Shown here: positions 44,306-54,674 of the stretch, piece by piece
Numbering within the stretch: position 1 is the stretch's first letter
Layout of the letters: each line of letters starts with the position of its first letter
Assembly: GCF_001662305.1 (NCBI RefSeq)
Contig: NZ_BDEP01000007.1
Coordinates: forward strand, 1-64,000
Source of the DNA: Halomonas caseinilytica
GTDB lineage: Bacteria > Pseudomonadota > Gammaproteobacteria > Pseudomonadales > Halomonadaceae
Direction: 5' to 3'
Length of the DNA stretch: 64,000 nucleotides
Notes under the pieces: model-generated
The model's input: the letters and a program-made list of their open reading frames with translations, nothing else
Databases searched by the model: none
What the model was told of the DNA's origin: nothing
Position numbers and translations under genes: made by a program

Positions 44306-45610
44306 TCAGTCGAGGAACAGGAACTTGGCAGCGAAGATCAGCGCCAGCACCACCACAGCAGGGTTCAGGTCCTTGAAACGCCCTGAAAGCGCCTTGATGG
44401 CCACAAAGCTGATGAAGCCAAGCGCGATGCCCTCGGCAATCGAGAAAGTCAGCGGCATGGCCAGTGCAGCGATCAGCACCGGGGCCGCCTCGGTGGCGTC
44501 GTCCCAATCGGCGTGGGCCAGGCTGCCGGCCATCAACACTGCCACGTAAAGCAGTGCACCGGCCGTGGCATAGGCAGGAATCGAGCCGGCCAGCGGCGAG
44601 AAGAACAGGCTGATCAGAAAGAGCGCGGCCACCACCACGGCGGTGAGCCCGGTACGGCCGCCGGAGGCAATGCCGGCCGTGGATTCGATGTAGCTGGTCG
44701 TGGTCGAGGTTCCCAGCACGGCACCCGCCATGGACGCGGTGCTGTCGGCCATCATGGCACGCCCGATGCGAGGCAGTTTGCCGTTCTCGTCGAGCAATCC
44801 TCCACGATGCGCCACCCCGACCAGAGTGCCGGACGTATCGAACAGATCGACGAACAGAAAGGCGAAGATCACGCTGAACATCGCCACGTCCAGAGCGCCG
44901 GCAATATCCAGCGACATCAGAGTCGGCGCGATGGACGGCGGCATGGACATCACGCCGCCGAACTCGTTATGCCCCAGCAGGATGGCCAGGAGGGTCACGC
45001 CGAGGATGCCGATCATGACCGCGCCGGTCACACGCAGGTATGCCAGGGCCGTGATCACGAAGAAGCCGAGCAGCGCATAGAGGGCCGAAGGTGCCGAAAG
45101 ATCGCCCAGGGCCACGTAGGTGGCCTCGTTGGCGACCACGATACCGGCATTCTTCAGGGCGATCATCGCCAGGAACAGGCCGATGCCCGCGGCGATGCCG
45201 AGCCGCAGCGACATGGGGATCGAGTTGATGATCCACTCGCGGATACGAAAGATGCTGAGCAGAAAGAAAGTGAAGCCGGACAGGAACACCGCCCCTAGCG
45301 CGGTCTCCCAGCTGTAGCCCATGCCCATCACGACGCCATAGGTGAAAAAGGCGTTGAGCCCCATGCCCGGCGCCTGGGCGATCGGATAGTTGGCCCACAG
45401 CCCCATGATCAGACACCCGATGGCCGCCGCCACGCAGGTCGCCACGAACACCGCGCCATAGTCCATCCCCGATTCCGAGAGGATGCTCGGATTGACGAAG
45501 ATGATGTAGGCCATGGTCAGGAAAGTGGTGATACCGGCGATCACCTCGGTCTTCACATTCGTGCCATGCTCGGCAAGCTTGAAATGGTCATCGATCAGAC
45601 GTTTCAACAT
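44306..45610 (-). CDS. NCS2 purine permease (AzgA/adenine-hypoxanthine type)
   Basis: Inner-membrane purine:proton symporter (434 aa, about 12-14 segments). AzgA-type marks: GITTFLTMAYIIFVNPSIL (about 25-43), PIAQAPGMGLNAFFTYGVV, VDLFDTSGTLVGVAHRGGLLDENGKLPRIGRAMMADS and LGTSTTTSYIESTAGIASGGRTGLTAVV. The exact purine cannot be told, but apt directly follows, which favours adenine. The start at 45610 has AGGA upstream. The 45611-45784 gap carries its promoter; no purine riboswitch is seen. Confidence 0.88.
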   Translation of the reverse strand: MLKRLIDDHFKLAEHGTNVKTEVIAGITTFLTMAYIIFVNPSILSESGMDYGAVFVATCVAAAIGCLIMGLWANYPIAQAPGMGLNAFFTYGVVMGMGYSWETALGAVFLSGFTFFLLSIFRIREWIINSIPMSLRLGIAAGIGLFLAMIALKNAGIVVANEATYVALGDLSAPSALYALLGFFVITALAYLRVTGAVMIGILGVTLLAILLGHNEFGGVMSMPPSIAPTLMSLDIAGALDVAMFSVIFAFLFVDLFDTSGTLVGVAHRGGLLDENGKLPRIGRAMMADSTASMAGAVLGTSTTTSYIESTAGIASGGRTGLTAVVVAALFLISLFFSPLAGSIPAYATAGALLYVAVLMAGSLAHADWDDATEAAPVLIAALAMPLTFSIAEGIALGFISFVAIKALSGRFKDLNPAVVVLALIFAAKFLFLD

Positions 45611-45784
45611 GGGGAACATCCTGCGCGGGGACGTCATGCGTCCGGGGTGCGAGAAAAGCCGCACATGGTAGCGGATGGCGCTCCGGGATGCGAGACACCA
45701 CCCCGCCGGCACGGCACATGACTGTCTATATAAGCGGCTCCCGGTTCAGAGCGCCACTCCGGTCACCAACGCGGGCTGAACGGC

Positions 45785-46414
45785 TCAGTCGACACGCTCG
45801 GCCATCACTCGCTCGACCGTCTCGACGATCGCCTGGGTCTGGGGATCGATCTCGAGATTGACGCGATCTCCCGGAACACGGTCGGCAAACACGGTGCGCG
45901 CCAGCGTCTCGGGGATCAGGTCCACGCAGAAACGCGTTCCGCGCCCCTCGGTGCCAGGTCGCACCTCGCCGATGGTCAGGCTGGCCCCGTCCAGGCCGAC
46001 GTACCCCTTGTCGAACAGGAAGCGCGCCAGCCGCTCGGGCGGCTCGAACCAGAGCCGCCGATTGTTGGGCGCCTGCTCGACGTCCACCAGCTCGGCCGTC
46101 CCCATGACGTGACCCGACATGGCATGACCGCCGATCTCATCGCCGAAACGCGCTGCACGCTCGATATTGACGCGATCCCCGACCTCAAGATCCCCCAGAT
46201 TGGTGACTCTCAGCGTCTCGCGCATCAGGTCGAAGCCGACACGCCTCCCATCGATGGAGGTAACCGTCAGGCAAGCACCGTTGTGCGCCACCGAGGCGCC
46301 GATCTCCAACCCCTCGCACAGCGCCTCCGGCAACCACAGCACATGTGTGCGAAAAGCCTCGGCCTCCTTGATGACCACCACCTCGGCGGTTCCCTGGACG
46401 ATACCCGTGAACAT
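45785..46414 (-). CDS. ribE: Riboflavin synthase alpha chain
   Basis: Dismutates two 6,7-dimethyl-8-ribityllumazines to riboflavin (209 aa). Two tandem lumazine-binding repeats: MFTGIVQGTAEV ... NGACLTVTSIDGRRVGFDLMRETLR and MSGHVMGTAELVD ... YVGLDGASLTIGEV ... CVDLIPETLARTVF. It stands alone, with no ribB/ribH in the window and no FMN riboswitch upstream. The 46415-46628 stretch beyond its start holds nothing I can name. Confidence 0.94.
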   Translation of the reverse strand: MFTGIVQGTAEVVVIKEAEAFRTHVLWLPEALCEGLEIGASVAHNGACLTVTSIDGRRVGFDLMRETLRVTNLGDLEVGDRVNIERAARFGDEIGGHAMSGHVMGTAELVDVEQAPNNRRLWFEPPERLARFLFDKGYVGLDGASLTIGEVRPGTEGRGTRFCVDLIPETLARTVFADRVPGDRVNLEIDPQTQAIVETVERVMAERVD

Positions 46415-46628
46415 GACGAATCCCCATTGATTGAGCCAATGCCGAACGGCGAAAAGGTAACCAGTCTATGAAAACCAGCCAGCCGGCGTCCACGTCACCA
46501 GCTTGCGCCAGCTACCGCCGCGGCACCTGGCTGTCGCCGTGATGCCATAAATATTACTGCACCTGAGCGACGCATAGTCCTTTTTTGCTGTATCAAGGCA
46601 GCATCGCCACCAGAGTCGTCCAAAGCGA

Positions 46629-46657
46629 TTGACAAACACCCGTATGACACCTAGGAT
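46629..46657 (+). promoter_or_regulatory. Sigma-70 promoter of the metNIQ operon
   Basis: TTGACA (46629-46634) and TAGGAT (46652-46657) are separated by 17 bp. Transcription would start near 46664, just before the riboswitch-like aptamer. Confidence 0.7.
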
Positions 46658-46670
46658 TTCGCGCTACATT

Positions 46671-46756
46671 TCGTAGGCGCCGATTTGTACCCGGATTGCG
46701 GGCGCCGACGTCGCGGCGGCATGTCCGGCGCGTTGTGAAATGCAGCTAAAAGGGTG
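46671..46756 (+). promoter_or_regulatory. SAM-II-like riboswitch with extra hairpin
   Basis: The region has the parts of a SAM-II aptamer: P1 arms GGCGCC (46676-46681 and 46701-46706), loop GATTTGTACCCGGATTGC, and the 3' strand GAAATGCAGCTAAAAGGG (46737-46754). Pseudoknot pairing is possible: TTGC (46696-46699) with GCAG (46742-46745) and ACCC (46689-46692) with GGGT (46752-46755). It differs from the compact form I know by an insert (46707-46736) that can fold with GCGCCG/CGGCGC and would compete with P1. It is followed by a terminator and the methionine transporter genes, the right context for SAM control. Confidence 0.72.
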
Positions 46757-46770
46757 TGTCCAGCGTTGAT

Positions 46771-46797
46771 GGCCACCCGTCAGGGTGGCCTTTTTTT
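46771..46797 (+). terminator. Intrinsic terminator in the metN leader
   Basis: GGCCACCC-GTCA-GGGTGGCC followed by seven T. It lies between the aptamer and metN, 60 bp before the start codon, so it is an attenuator, not an operon end. GGGTG at 46752-46756 can pair with CACCC at 46774-46778 as antiterminator; the same GGGT forms the aptamer pseudoknot. Confidence 0.85.
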
Positions 46798-46856
46798 GGC
46801 CTCCCGAACCTGCCCGCCCGCTCCGCGACCCTGCGGCGCCACCGCCTGGTGGCCAG

Positions 46857-47895
<1,039 letters not shown>

Positions 47896-47915
<20 letters not shown>

Positions 47916-48549
47916 CCTGATCCTCGGGGCCACCCTGGATACCCTCTACATGGTCGCGGTATCCGGCCTGATCGCCGCGGCGCTCGGCATCCCGCTGGGC
48001 GTGATGCTCTATGTCACCCGGCCGCGCCAGATCCTCGCCCAGCCCGTGCTCAACAGCGTGCTCGGCATCATCACCAACATCGGACGCTCGATTCCTTTCA
48101 TCATCCTGATGGTGGCCATCATTCCGTTCACCCGCGCCCTGGTCGGTTCTTCTATCGGCACCAACGCGGCTGCCGTTCCGCTGACCATCGCCGCCATTCC
48201 CTTCATTGCCCGACTGGTGGAAGGGGCGCTGAATGAGATATCCCCCGGGCTCGTCGAGGCCGCCCAATCCATGGGCGCCACGCCCTGGCAGATCATCACC
48301 AAGGTACTGCTGCCCGAGGCGCGAGGAGGCATCTTCACCGCCCTGACGGTGACCATCGTCACCCTGGTCAGCTACTCTGCCATGGCCGGCGCGGTGGGCG
48401 GCGGCGGCCTGGGCGACCTGGGCATTCGCTATGGCTACAACCGCTTCAACCCCACCATCATGCTGATCACCGTGGCAATCCTGGTGATCATGGTCCAAGG
48501 TTTTCAGAGCCTCGGCGACTACCTGGTACGCAAGAGCGACCACAAATGA
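47896..48549 (+). CDS. metI: Methionine ABC transporter permease MetI
   Basis: Inner-membrane permease (217 aa, five segments) with the EAA-type loop GLVEAAQSMGATPWQIITKVLLPEA (about 131-155). GGAGG precedes the ATG at 47896, inside the metN reading frame. Partner of MetN and MetQ. Confidence 0.95.
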
Positions 48550-48575
48550 TGTACCACGGACGCTGATAACCAAAA

Positions 48576-48614
48576 AGAATTACACATACCCTGGTTATTC
48601 CAATAACATAACCA
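48576..48614 (+). other. Symmetric alternative hairpins in the metI-metQ gap
   Basis: ATAACCA (48576-48582), TGGTTAT (48592-48598) and ATAACCA (48608-48614) are spaced by exactly 9 nt on both sides. The middle arm can pair with either flank, giving two mutually exclusive 7-bp hairpins. It lies 35 bp before the metQ start and its ribosome binding site. Confidence 0.5.
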
Positions 48615-48649
48615 TGAGCTCATGATTTCCTCGAAGGGAGACATCACAT

Positions 48650-49438
48650 ATGCGCAACATCCTGATCGGCGGCCTGGCCGCCTCCGTCCTGGCCTTCGGC
48701 CAAGCCAATGCCGATGAGCAGACCCTCAAGGTCGGCACCGTCGCCGGCCCGGAAACCGAGGTCATGCAAGTCGCCGCGGATATCGCCGAGCGCGAGCACG
48801 GCCTGAACGTCGAGATCATAGAGTTCACCGACTATGTGACCCCCAATGCCGCCCTGGCCGACGGCAGCCTGGACGCCAACGCCTATCAGCACGAGCCCTA
48901 CATGCAGTCGATGGTCGAAGACCGCGGCTATGACTTCGCCATCGCCGGCCGCACCTTCGTGTACCCGATCGGCGCCTATTCCGAGAAGTACGACAGCATC
49001 GAGGCACTGCCGGATGGCGCGACCATCGCCCTGCCCAACGACCCGTCCAACGAGGGGCGCTCCCTCATCCTGCTGCACAACGAGGGGCTGATCACGCTGG
49101 ATGATCCGGAAAACCTCGAAGCCACGCCGCTGGATGTGGTTGAAAACCCCCATGGTTTCGAGTTCCGCGAGATCGAGGCCGCCCAGCTGCCCCGCGTGCT
49201 GCCCGATGTCGACATGGCCTTCATCAACAACACCTTCGCGCAGCCGGCAGGCCTGACCCTGGACGACGCCTTGCTCAAGGAAGGCGCAGAGTCGCCCTAC
49301 GTCAACATCATCGCCGTACGTGCCGGCGACGAGGACAAGGAAAGCATCCAGCAGCTGGTCGATGCCTACCAGAGCGACGAAGTGGAAGCCAAGGCCGAGG
49401 AACTGTTCGGCGCCCAGGCGGTACCTGGCTGGAAATGA
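48650..49438 (+). CDS. metQ: Methionine-binding protein MetQ
   Basis: Periplasmic binding protein of the NlpA/MetQ family (262 aa). Signal peptide MRNILIGGLAASVLAFGQANA; unlike E. coli MetQ there is no lipobox cysteine, so the mature protein should be soluble. Family motifs: LKVGTVAGPETEVMQVAADIA, VEIIEFTDYVTPNAALADGSLDANAYQHEPYM (about 54-86), IALPNDPSNEGRSL, AFINNTFA. AAGGGAGA precedes the start. Confidence 0.94.
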   Translation: MRNILIGGLAASVLAFGQANADEQTLKVGTVAGPETEVMQVAADIAEREHGLNVEIIEFTDYVTPNAALADGSLDANAYQHEPYMQSMVEDRGYDFAIAGRTFVYPIGAYSEKYDSIEALPDGATIALPNDPSNEGRSLILLHNEGLITLDDPENLEATPLDVVENPHGFEFREIEAAQLPRVLPDVDMAFINNTFAQPAGLTLDDALLKEGAESPYVNIIAVRAGDEDKESIQQLVDAYQSDEVEAKAEELFGAQAVPGWK

Positions 49439-49446
49439 ACAGAGAC

Positions 49447-49471
49447 GGACGGGCACCCCTGGTGCCCGTCC
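49447..49471 (+). other. 11-bp-stem hairpin between metQ and the reductase gene
   Basis: GGACGGGCACC-CCT-GGTGCCCGTCC. It has no T run, so read-through into the next gene is expected; it may stabilise the 3' end of the metNIQ message. Confidence 0.5.
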
Positions 49472-49539
49472 GGATCATCGAAGCATCGGAATGTCGGGGC
49501 CGGCCGCTGTGCCGGCCCCTCGCGTTGTAAGGAGAGACC

Positions 49540-49992
49540 ATGACCGACTACACCCTGCTCGGCCGACAGCTGGATGCCTTGCTGGATACTCCCGACTGGC
49601 TGACCAACAGCGCCCAGACCTGCGCACTGCTCATGCAGGAAATCCCCGCTCTCAACTGGGCGGGCTTCTATCTCCAACGCCAGCCGAACATGCTCCATTT
49701 AGGGCCCTTCCAGGGCAAGCCGGCCTGCCACCCCATTCCCTTCGACAAGGGCGTATGCGGCGCGACAGCCCGGACCCGCCAGACCCAGCGCATCGACGAC
49801 GTCCACGCCATCGCCGACCACATCGCCTGCGACAGCGCCTCCCAGGCCGAGCTGGTCGTGCCTGTCGTCGTCGATGATCGCCTGTGGGGCGTACTCGACC
49901 TCGACAGTCCCGAACGCAATCGCTTCTCCGAGGCCGACCAGGCCGGCATCGAATCACTGGTCGAGATATTCATCGCCCGCACGACCTTCTGA
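49540..49992 (+). CDS. msrC: Free methionine-(R)-sulfoxide reductase (GAF-domain fRMsr)
   Basis: Single GAF-domain reductase acting on free L-methionine-(R)-sulfoxide (150 aa). The three family cysteines can be seen: GKPACHPIPFDKGVCGATARTRQTQRIDDVHAIADHIACDSASQAELVVPV (about 59-110). AAGGAGAG precedes the start. It lies 101 bp after metQ on the same strand, so the cell would import oxidised methionine and repair it with one transcription unit. Thioredoxin would be the reductant, from family knowledge. Confidence 0.9.
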   Translation: MTDYTLLGRQLDALLDTPDWLTNSAQTCALLMQEIPALNWAGFYLQRQPNMLHLGPFQGKPACHPIPFDKGVCGATARTRQTQRIDDVHAIADHIACDSASQAELVVPVVVDDRLWGVLDLDSPERNRFSEADQAGIESLVEIFIARTTF

Positions 49993-50097
49993 CACTCTCC
50001 CCGGCGCCAGCCACGACGTCGGGGCCTGACGCCAGCCGTCGCAGCCTTGTACGATTCGCCTCACAAGCAACCGACTCCCGGACACCGGGCGCACACG

Positions 50098-50131
50098 AAA
50101 AAGCCCCACGGCAAGAAGACCATGGGGCTTT
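50098..50131 (-). terminator. Intrinsic terminator after the tRNA-Val pair
   Basis: On the minus strand AAAGCCCCATGG ... CCGTGGGGCTTT followed by TT and the run TTTTT overall. It is 8 bp beyond the 3' end of the second tRNA, and should end the tRNA transcript. Confidence 0.8.
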
Positions 50132-50138
50132 CGGGATC

Positions 50139-50215
50139 TGGTAGGACCAGGCGGATTTGAACCGCCGACCTCCACGATGTCAACGTGGCGCTCTAACCAA
50201 CTGAGCTATGGTCCT
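50139..50215 (-). tRNA. tRNA-Val (GAC), copy 2
   Basis: 77-nt cloverleaf with encoded CCA: acceptor AGGACCA/TGGTCCT, D-arm GCTCAGTTGGTTAGAGC, anticodon loop TTGACAT within CCACG/CGTGG, T-arm GGCGGTTCAAATCCGCC. The anticodon GAC reads valine codons GUC and GUU. Identical to copy 1, 35 bp apart. Confidence 0.97.
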
Positions 50216-50250
50216 CTATCGAAGGCGTGCCGAGATGGGAAGCAATATCT

Positions 50251-50327
50251 TGGTAGGACCAGGCGGATTTGAACCGCCGACCTCCACGATGTCAACGTGG
50301 CGCTCTAACCAACTGAGCTATGGTCCT
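50251..50327 (-). tRNA. tRNA-Val (GAC), copy 1
   Basis: Identical 77-nt sequence to the copy at 50139-50215, with the same anticodon loop TTGACAT and encoded CCA. It is first in the transcript; the 35-nt spacer between copies would be removed by RNase processing. Confidence 0.97.
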
Positions 50328-50365
50328 ACGTCCCTCGGCGATGTTCGCCTCGACAACGGATGCGT

Positions 50366-50393
50366 ATTCTACGCATCCCGAGCCGAAATGCAA
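50366..50393 (-). promoter_or_regulatory. Promoter of the tRNA-Val operon
   Basis: On the minus strand TTGCAT, 16 bp, TAGAAT; the start point would be about 30 bp before the first tRNA. A GC-rich discriminator follows (ACGCATCCG), as is common for stable-RNA promoters. Confidence 0.6.
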
Positions 50394-50434
50394 CCCCCGA
50401 TTGTCACGAGCCGATTCCTTCAACGGCCCGAGGA

Positions 50435-51943
50435 TCAGTGACTTGGGTCATGCGCCGAAGGTGCCGAACGCACCCTCTCCACCGCTTCCAGCCAACCGGC
50501 ATAGAGTCGGCTGCGCTCCTCTTCCGGCATCTCCGGCTCGAAGCTTCGCTCGCAACGCCATAGACCGGCGATCTCTTCGAGGTCCTGATACCAACCGAGC
50601 TTCAGCCCCGCCAGATAGGCGGCCCCCAGGGCCGTGGTCTCCAGCACCGTGGGCCGATCGACCCTCACGCCCAGCATGTCGGCCAGAAACTGCATCACCC
50701 AGTTGTTGGCCACCATGCCGCCATCGACTCTCAGGGTTCCCGGCGCGGCCGTCATGTCGTCATTGATGCACATCTGCAGATCCCGGGTCTGGTAACAGAC
50801 CGCCTGCAGGCCGGCGGCGACGATCTCGGCGATGCCGGTGTCGCGGGTCAGGCCGAAGATGGCGCCGCGTGCCTTGGGATCCCAGTACGGCGCCCCTAGC
50901 CCGGTAAAGGCCGGCACCAGATAGACGCTGTGCCCACGGCGCGTCTTGCGCGCCAGCGCCTCGGTCTCGGCGGCATCGGCGAACAGCTGCAAGCCGTCTC
51001 GCAACCACTGCACGGTGGCCCCGGCGACGAAGATGCTGCCTTCCATGGCGTAGGTCGTCACGCCATTCAGGCGGTACCCGACCGTCGTCAGCAGTCGGTT
51101 GCGCGACACACCCGCCTCATGACCGGTGTTGACGATCATGAAGCAGCCGGTGCCATAGGTGCTCTTGCCCATGCCCGGCGCAAAGCAGGCCTGCCCGACC
51201 AGCGCCGCCTGCTGGTCGCCCGCCACGCCCGCGATGGGCAGCTCTCCCCCCAGCCATTCGGCATCGGCATGGCCGAAGTCATCACTGGAATCCCTGACCT
51301 CCGGCAACAGGCTTTCGGGAATGCCAAAGAGCTCGAGCAGCGATGGATCCCAGCGCTGCTCATGGATATTGAACAAGGCGGTACGCGACGCATTGGTGGC
51401 ATCCGTGGCATGCACCCGTCCACCGGTCAAGCGCCAGATGAGAAAGGTATCGACGGTGCCGAAGGCCAGCTCGCCCCGCTCGGCACGCTCCCGGGCATCA
51501 GGCACGTTATCCAGGATCCAGGCCAGCTTGGTGGCCGAGAAGTAGGGATCGATCAACAGGCCGGTGCGCGATTGCACCAGCTCGGTATGCCCCGCCTCAC
51601 GAAGCCGCTCACAGGTTTCGGCAGTACGCCTGTCCTGCCAGACGATGGCATTGTAAAGCGGCTCGCCGGTGACACGGTCCCATACCAGGGTGGTTTCTCG
51701 CTGGTTGGTGATGCCGATGCCGAGAATGTCACCGATGCCGATATCCGCGTTGTCGATGGCCTCCCGGCAAGTGGCGACCACCGTTTCCCAGATCGCCTCG
51801 GGGTCGTGCTCGACCCAACCATCCTCGGGAAACTGCTGGGGGAACTCTCGCTGGGCGGTAACGGCGACATGGCCCTCGCGATCAAAGAGAATGGCGCGGG
51901 AACTGGTGGTGCCCTGATCGATGGCGAGCAGATGAGAAGCCAT
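50435..51943 (-). CDS. glpK: Glycerol kinase
   Basis: ATP-dependent glycerol kinase of the FGGY family (502 aa, same as E. coli). N-terminal [20 protein letters not shown], the glycerol-binding [10 protein letters not shown] (about 42-51), and the FGGY signatures [11 protein letters not shown] and [28 protein letters not shown] are complete. It is divergent from glpR-glpD, with a GlpR-like operator 73-92 bp upstream of its start. Confidence 0.96.
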   Translation of the reverse strand: MASHLLAIDQGTTSSRAILFDREGHVAVTAQREFPQQFPEDGWVEHDPEAIWETVVATCREAIDNADIGIGDILGIGITNQRETTLVWDRVTGEPLYNAIVWQDRRTAETCERLREAGHTELVQSRTGLLIDPYFSATKLAWILDNVPDARERAERGELAFGTVDTFLIWRLTGGRVHATDATNASRTALFNIHEQRWDPSLLELFGIPESLLPEVRDSSDDFGHADAEWLGGELPIAGVAGDQQAALVGQACFAPGMGKSTYGTGCFMIVNTGHEAGVSRNRLLTTVGYRLNGVTTYAMEGSIFVAGATVQWLRDGLQLFADAAETEALARKTRRGHSVYLVPAFTGLGAPYWDPKARGAIFGLTRDTGIAEIVAAGLQAVCYQTRDLQMCINDDMTAAPGTLRVDGGMVANNWVMQFLADMLGVRVDRPTVLETTALGAAYLAGLKLGWYQDLEEIAGLWRCERSFEPEMPEEERSRLYAGWLEAVERVRSAPSAHDPSH

Positions 51944-52015
51944 GAAAGCGTCCTGTCGTTGTAAGAAGCGCAGCTTTCAGCGCTTCCTGATCGGCCAATT
52001 TCGTTTTGCAACGTC

Positions 52016-52035
52016 AATGTTCGTTTACGATCATA
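52016..52035. promoter_or_regulatory. Strong GlpR operator candidate at glpK
   Basis: AATGTTCGTTTACGATCATA agrees at nearly all positions with the E. coli GlpR operator form WATGTTCGWTAWCGAACATW. It lies between glpK and glpR, upstream of both. Confidence 0.7.
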
Positions 52036-52166
52036 AAGCCTACTCCAGTGGCCTTGCCCACTCAATTGGAGAAAGGCCGTGATGACTACGACCTTCGGCG
52101 CATACCGGCGACTCACTGCATCACCGCCACCGATGCAGTAGAATCGTCGACATCCAAGGAGTCGCC

Positions 52167-52925
52167 ATGAATCAACAACAACGCCAGGCCAGCATTCTCG
52201 AACTGGTAGGACGCCAGGGCTACGCCAGTATCGAGCAGCTCACCGAGCATTTCGCGGTCACGCCGCAGACCATACGTCGCGACCTCAACCAGCTCTCGAG
52301 CGAGGGCCGCATTCGCCGCGTGCATGGCGGCGCCGGGCTTGAATCGAGTACGGTCAACACCGCCTATTCGACCCGCAAGACACTCAATCTGGAAGCCAAG
52401 CAACGCATCGCTGCCCTGCTCGCCCGGCAGATTCCCGACCATGCCTCGCTGTTCATCAACATCGGCACCAGCAACGAGGTCATCGCCGAGGCACTATTGC
52501 ATCATCACGGCCTGGAGGTCATCACCAACAACCTCAATGTCGCGGCCATCCTGCAGCACAAGGAGGACTTCAACGTCATCATCGCCGGCGGCCAGATACG
52601 CTCCCGGGATGGCGGCATCATCGGCGAGGCCACCATCGACTTCATCAATCAGTTCAAGGTCGACTACGGCATTATCGGCATCAGTGGCATCGACGAAGAC
52701 GGCTCATTGCTCGAGTTCGACTATCAGGAAGTCCGAGTCGCCCAGGCCATCATCCACAATTCCCGTCAGGTCTTCCTGGCCGCCGATCACTCCAAGTTTC
52801 AGCGCAATCCCGTGGTACGCCAGGGCAACCTCGCCCAACTCGACGCACTGTTCACCGATCGCGAGCCCCCGGAGAGCATCAAGCGGCTATTGACGCAGCA
52901 CGACGTGACACTCTACCTGGCCTGA
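52167..52925 (+). CDS. glpR: Glycerol-3-phosphate regulon repressor GlpR
   Basis: DeoR-family repressor (252 aa, same as E. coli). N-terminal [56 protein letters not shown] (about 3-58), then the sugar-phosphate-binding domain with [14 protein letters not shown] and [58 protein letters not shown]. Glycerol-3-phosphate is the inducer in the family. AAGGAG precedes the ATG. It is followed by glpD on the same strand. Confidence 0.95.
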   Translation: MNQQQRQASILELVGRQGYASIEQLTEHFAVTPQTIRRDLNQLSSEGRIRRVHGGAGLESSTVNTAYSTRKTLNLEAKQRIAALLARQIPDHASLFINIGTSNEVIAEALLHHHGLEVITNNLNVAAILQHKEDFNVIIAGGQIRSRDGGIIGEATIDFINQFKVDYGIIGISGIDEDGSLLEFDYQEVRVAQAIIHNSRQVFLAADHSKFQRNPVVRQGNLAQLDALFTDREPPESIKRLLTQHDVTLYLA

Positions 52926-53036
52926 TCCCACGATCCGTGGCGCTTGTGCTGCCGGCGCCGCCCTCCTTCGCCGCATCGCTCAACGCCACTCCACCCAGCC
53001 CCGCGTCACGCCCACTTGAATGAGCGGGCCGGCTTG

Positions 53037-53075
53037 ATGTTCGAATTCGATTGTTATATTTTCGTTTTCAAACAC
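53037..53075. promoter_or_regulatory. Tandem GlpR operator candidates before glpD (second copy)
   Basis: ATGTTCG-AATT-CGATTGT (53037-53054) has a perfect left half-site; a weaker ATTTTCG-TTTT-CAAACAC follows at 53058-53075. The two lie 49-87 bp upstream of the glpD start, so glpD probably has its own GlpR-controlled promoter besides read-through from glpR. Confidence 0.6.
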
Positions 53076-53123
53076 ATCATGTTCACCTACGAACCCGGCA
53101 GCTCGCCGGTCGGAGCTTGTGCG

Positions 53124-54629
53124 ATGAGCACTTCCAAGGACCACATCCTGGATCTTTTCGTGATCGGCGGCGGCATCAACGGCACCGGTATCGCAGCCGA
53201 CGCCGCCGGTCGCGGCCTTTCGGTCGCGCTATGCGAACAGGCCGACCTGGCCAGCGCCACTTCCTCGGCCAGCAGCAAGCTGATCCACGGCGGCCTGCGC
53301 TATCTTGAACACCACGAATTCCGACTCGTCAGGGAAGCGTTGCGCGAGCGCGAAGTGCTGCTCGCCAAGGCGCCGCACATCATCCGCCCCCTGCGCTTCG
53401 TGCTGCCGCATCGCGCACATCTGCGGCCCGCCTGGATGCTGCGGGCCGGTCTGTTCCTCTACGATCATCTCGGCAAGCGCCAGAGACTCTCCGGCTCCCG
53501 GGGGATTCGCCTGTCGTCATCACTGGGCCTGAAGCCAGACATCCGCCGAGGCTTCGAATACTCGGACTGCTGGGTCGACGACGCTCGACTGGTGGTGCAA
53601 AATGCCATGCATGCCCAGCGCCATGGTGCCGGCATCATGGTCAGAACACGCTGTGTCGCCGCGCGGGACCATCGCGACCACTGGGAGATCGAGCTGGAAG
53701 ACGGCGATACCGGTCGACGCTTCACTCGCTACGCCCGAGCCCTGGTCAATGCCGCCGGCCCCTGGGTTGACAGTGTGGTGCGCGGCCAGGCGGGACGAGT
53801 CTCGCGCTACGGCGTTCGCATGATCCAGGGTAGCCACCTGATCGTGCCGCGCCGCAACGCCGACGAGCGAGCCTTCATCCTGCAGAACACCGACCAGCGC
53901 ATCGTCTTCGTTTTGCCCTACGAGGAGGATTTCAGCCTGATCGGCACCACGGATCGTCGCTATCAGGGCGACCCGTCCCGGGTCGAGGCCAGCGAGGAAG
54001 AAATCGATTATCTCCTCGACGTCGTCAACGACCACTTCGCCACGCCCCTGACGCGCCAGGACGTCCTGCGCACCTTCTCCGGCGTGCGCCCCCTGTGCGA
54101 CGACGAATCGGCAGATCCTTCCGCCATGACCCGCGACTATACGCTGGACCTGGACGACAGCAGCGGCGCACCGCTGCTGTCGGTGTTCGGCGGCAAGATC
54201 ACCACTTATCGCAAGCTCGCCGAAGCGGCCCTCGATGCCCTCACCCCGCACTTTCCCGGGATGAGCGGTAGCTGGACGGAGAGCGCCGCGCTCCCCGGTG
54301 GCGACATCGACGATCAGGCAAGTTTCGCGGCACGCCTCGAGACCGACTATCCCTTCCTGGGCAAGGCCCAGGCGCAGCGCTTCGCACGCAGCTACGGCAC
54401 CCTGTGCCTGGCATTCCTGGATGGAGCGCGTAGCATCGAGGATCTCGGGGAATCGTTCGGTGCCGGCCTGACCGCCGCCGAAGTCGACTACCTGGTGGAG
54501 CATGAGTGGGCACGTCGACCAGAGGACATCCTTTGGCGACGCACCAAGCTGGCCTTGCGGCTGACGCCCGACCAGCAGCAGCGCCTGGCGGAATACCTGG
54601 CACGCGACCGACTCACTGCCATCGCCTAG
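53124..54629 (+). CDS. glpD: Aerobic glycerol-3-phosphate dehydrogenase, paralogue 2
   Basis: FAD-dependent quinone-linked enzyme (501 aa, same as E. coli GlpD). FAD motif DLFVIGGGINGTGIAADAAGRG (about 8-29), SSASSKLIHGGLRYLEHHEFRLVREAL, NAAGPWVDSVV, SHLIVPR, FVLPYEEDFSLIGTTDRRYQGDP, GVRPLCDDE, SVFGGKITTYRKLAE. This is the orthodox GlpD. GGAG eight bases before the ATG at 53124 fixes the start; the longer frame would run through the operators. Confidence 0.95.
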   Translation: MSTSKDHILDLFVIGGGINGTGIAADAAGRGLSVALCEQADLASATSSASSKLIHGGLRYLEHHEFRLVREALREREVLLAKAPHIIRPLRFVLPHRAHLRPAWMLRAGLFLYDHLGKRQRLSGSRGIRLSSSLGLKPDIRRGFEYSDCWVDDARLVVQNAMHAQRHGAGIMVRTRCVAARDHRDHWEIELEDGDTGRRFTRYARALVNAAGPWVDSVVRGQAGRVSRYGVRMIQGSHLIVPRRNADERAFILQNTDQRIVFVLPYEEDFSLIGTTDRRYQGDPSRVEASEEEIDYLLDVVNDHFATPLTRQDVLRTFSGVRPLCDDESADPSAMTRDYTLDLDDSSGAPLLSVFGGKITTYRKLAEAALDALTPHFPGMSGSWTESAALPGGDIDDQASFAARLETDYPFLGKAQAQRFARSYGTLCLAFLDGARSIEDLGESFGAGLTAAEVDYLVEHEWARRPEDILWRRTKLALRLTPDQQQRLAEYLARDRLTAIA

Positions 54630-54674
54630 GCGCGGTGACGAGAATGTCGCTGAGGCCAATACCAGGAGATTGGC

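Noticed and set aside
45611..45784. Purine riboswitch before the NCS2 permease
   Set aside because: The conserved purine-aptamer loops (TATA.. and ..GGTTTCTAC types) are missing.
46415..46628. FMN riboswitch upstream of ribE
   Set aside because: None of the conserved RFN blocks is seen on the minus strand in front of the gene.
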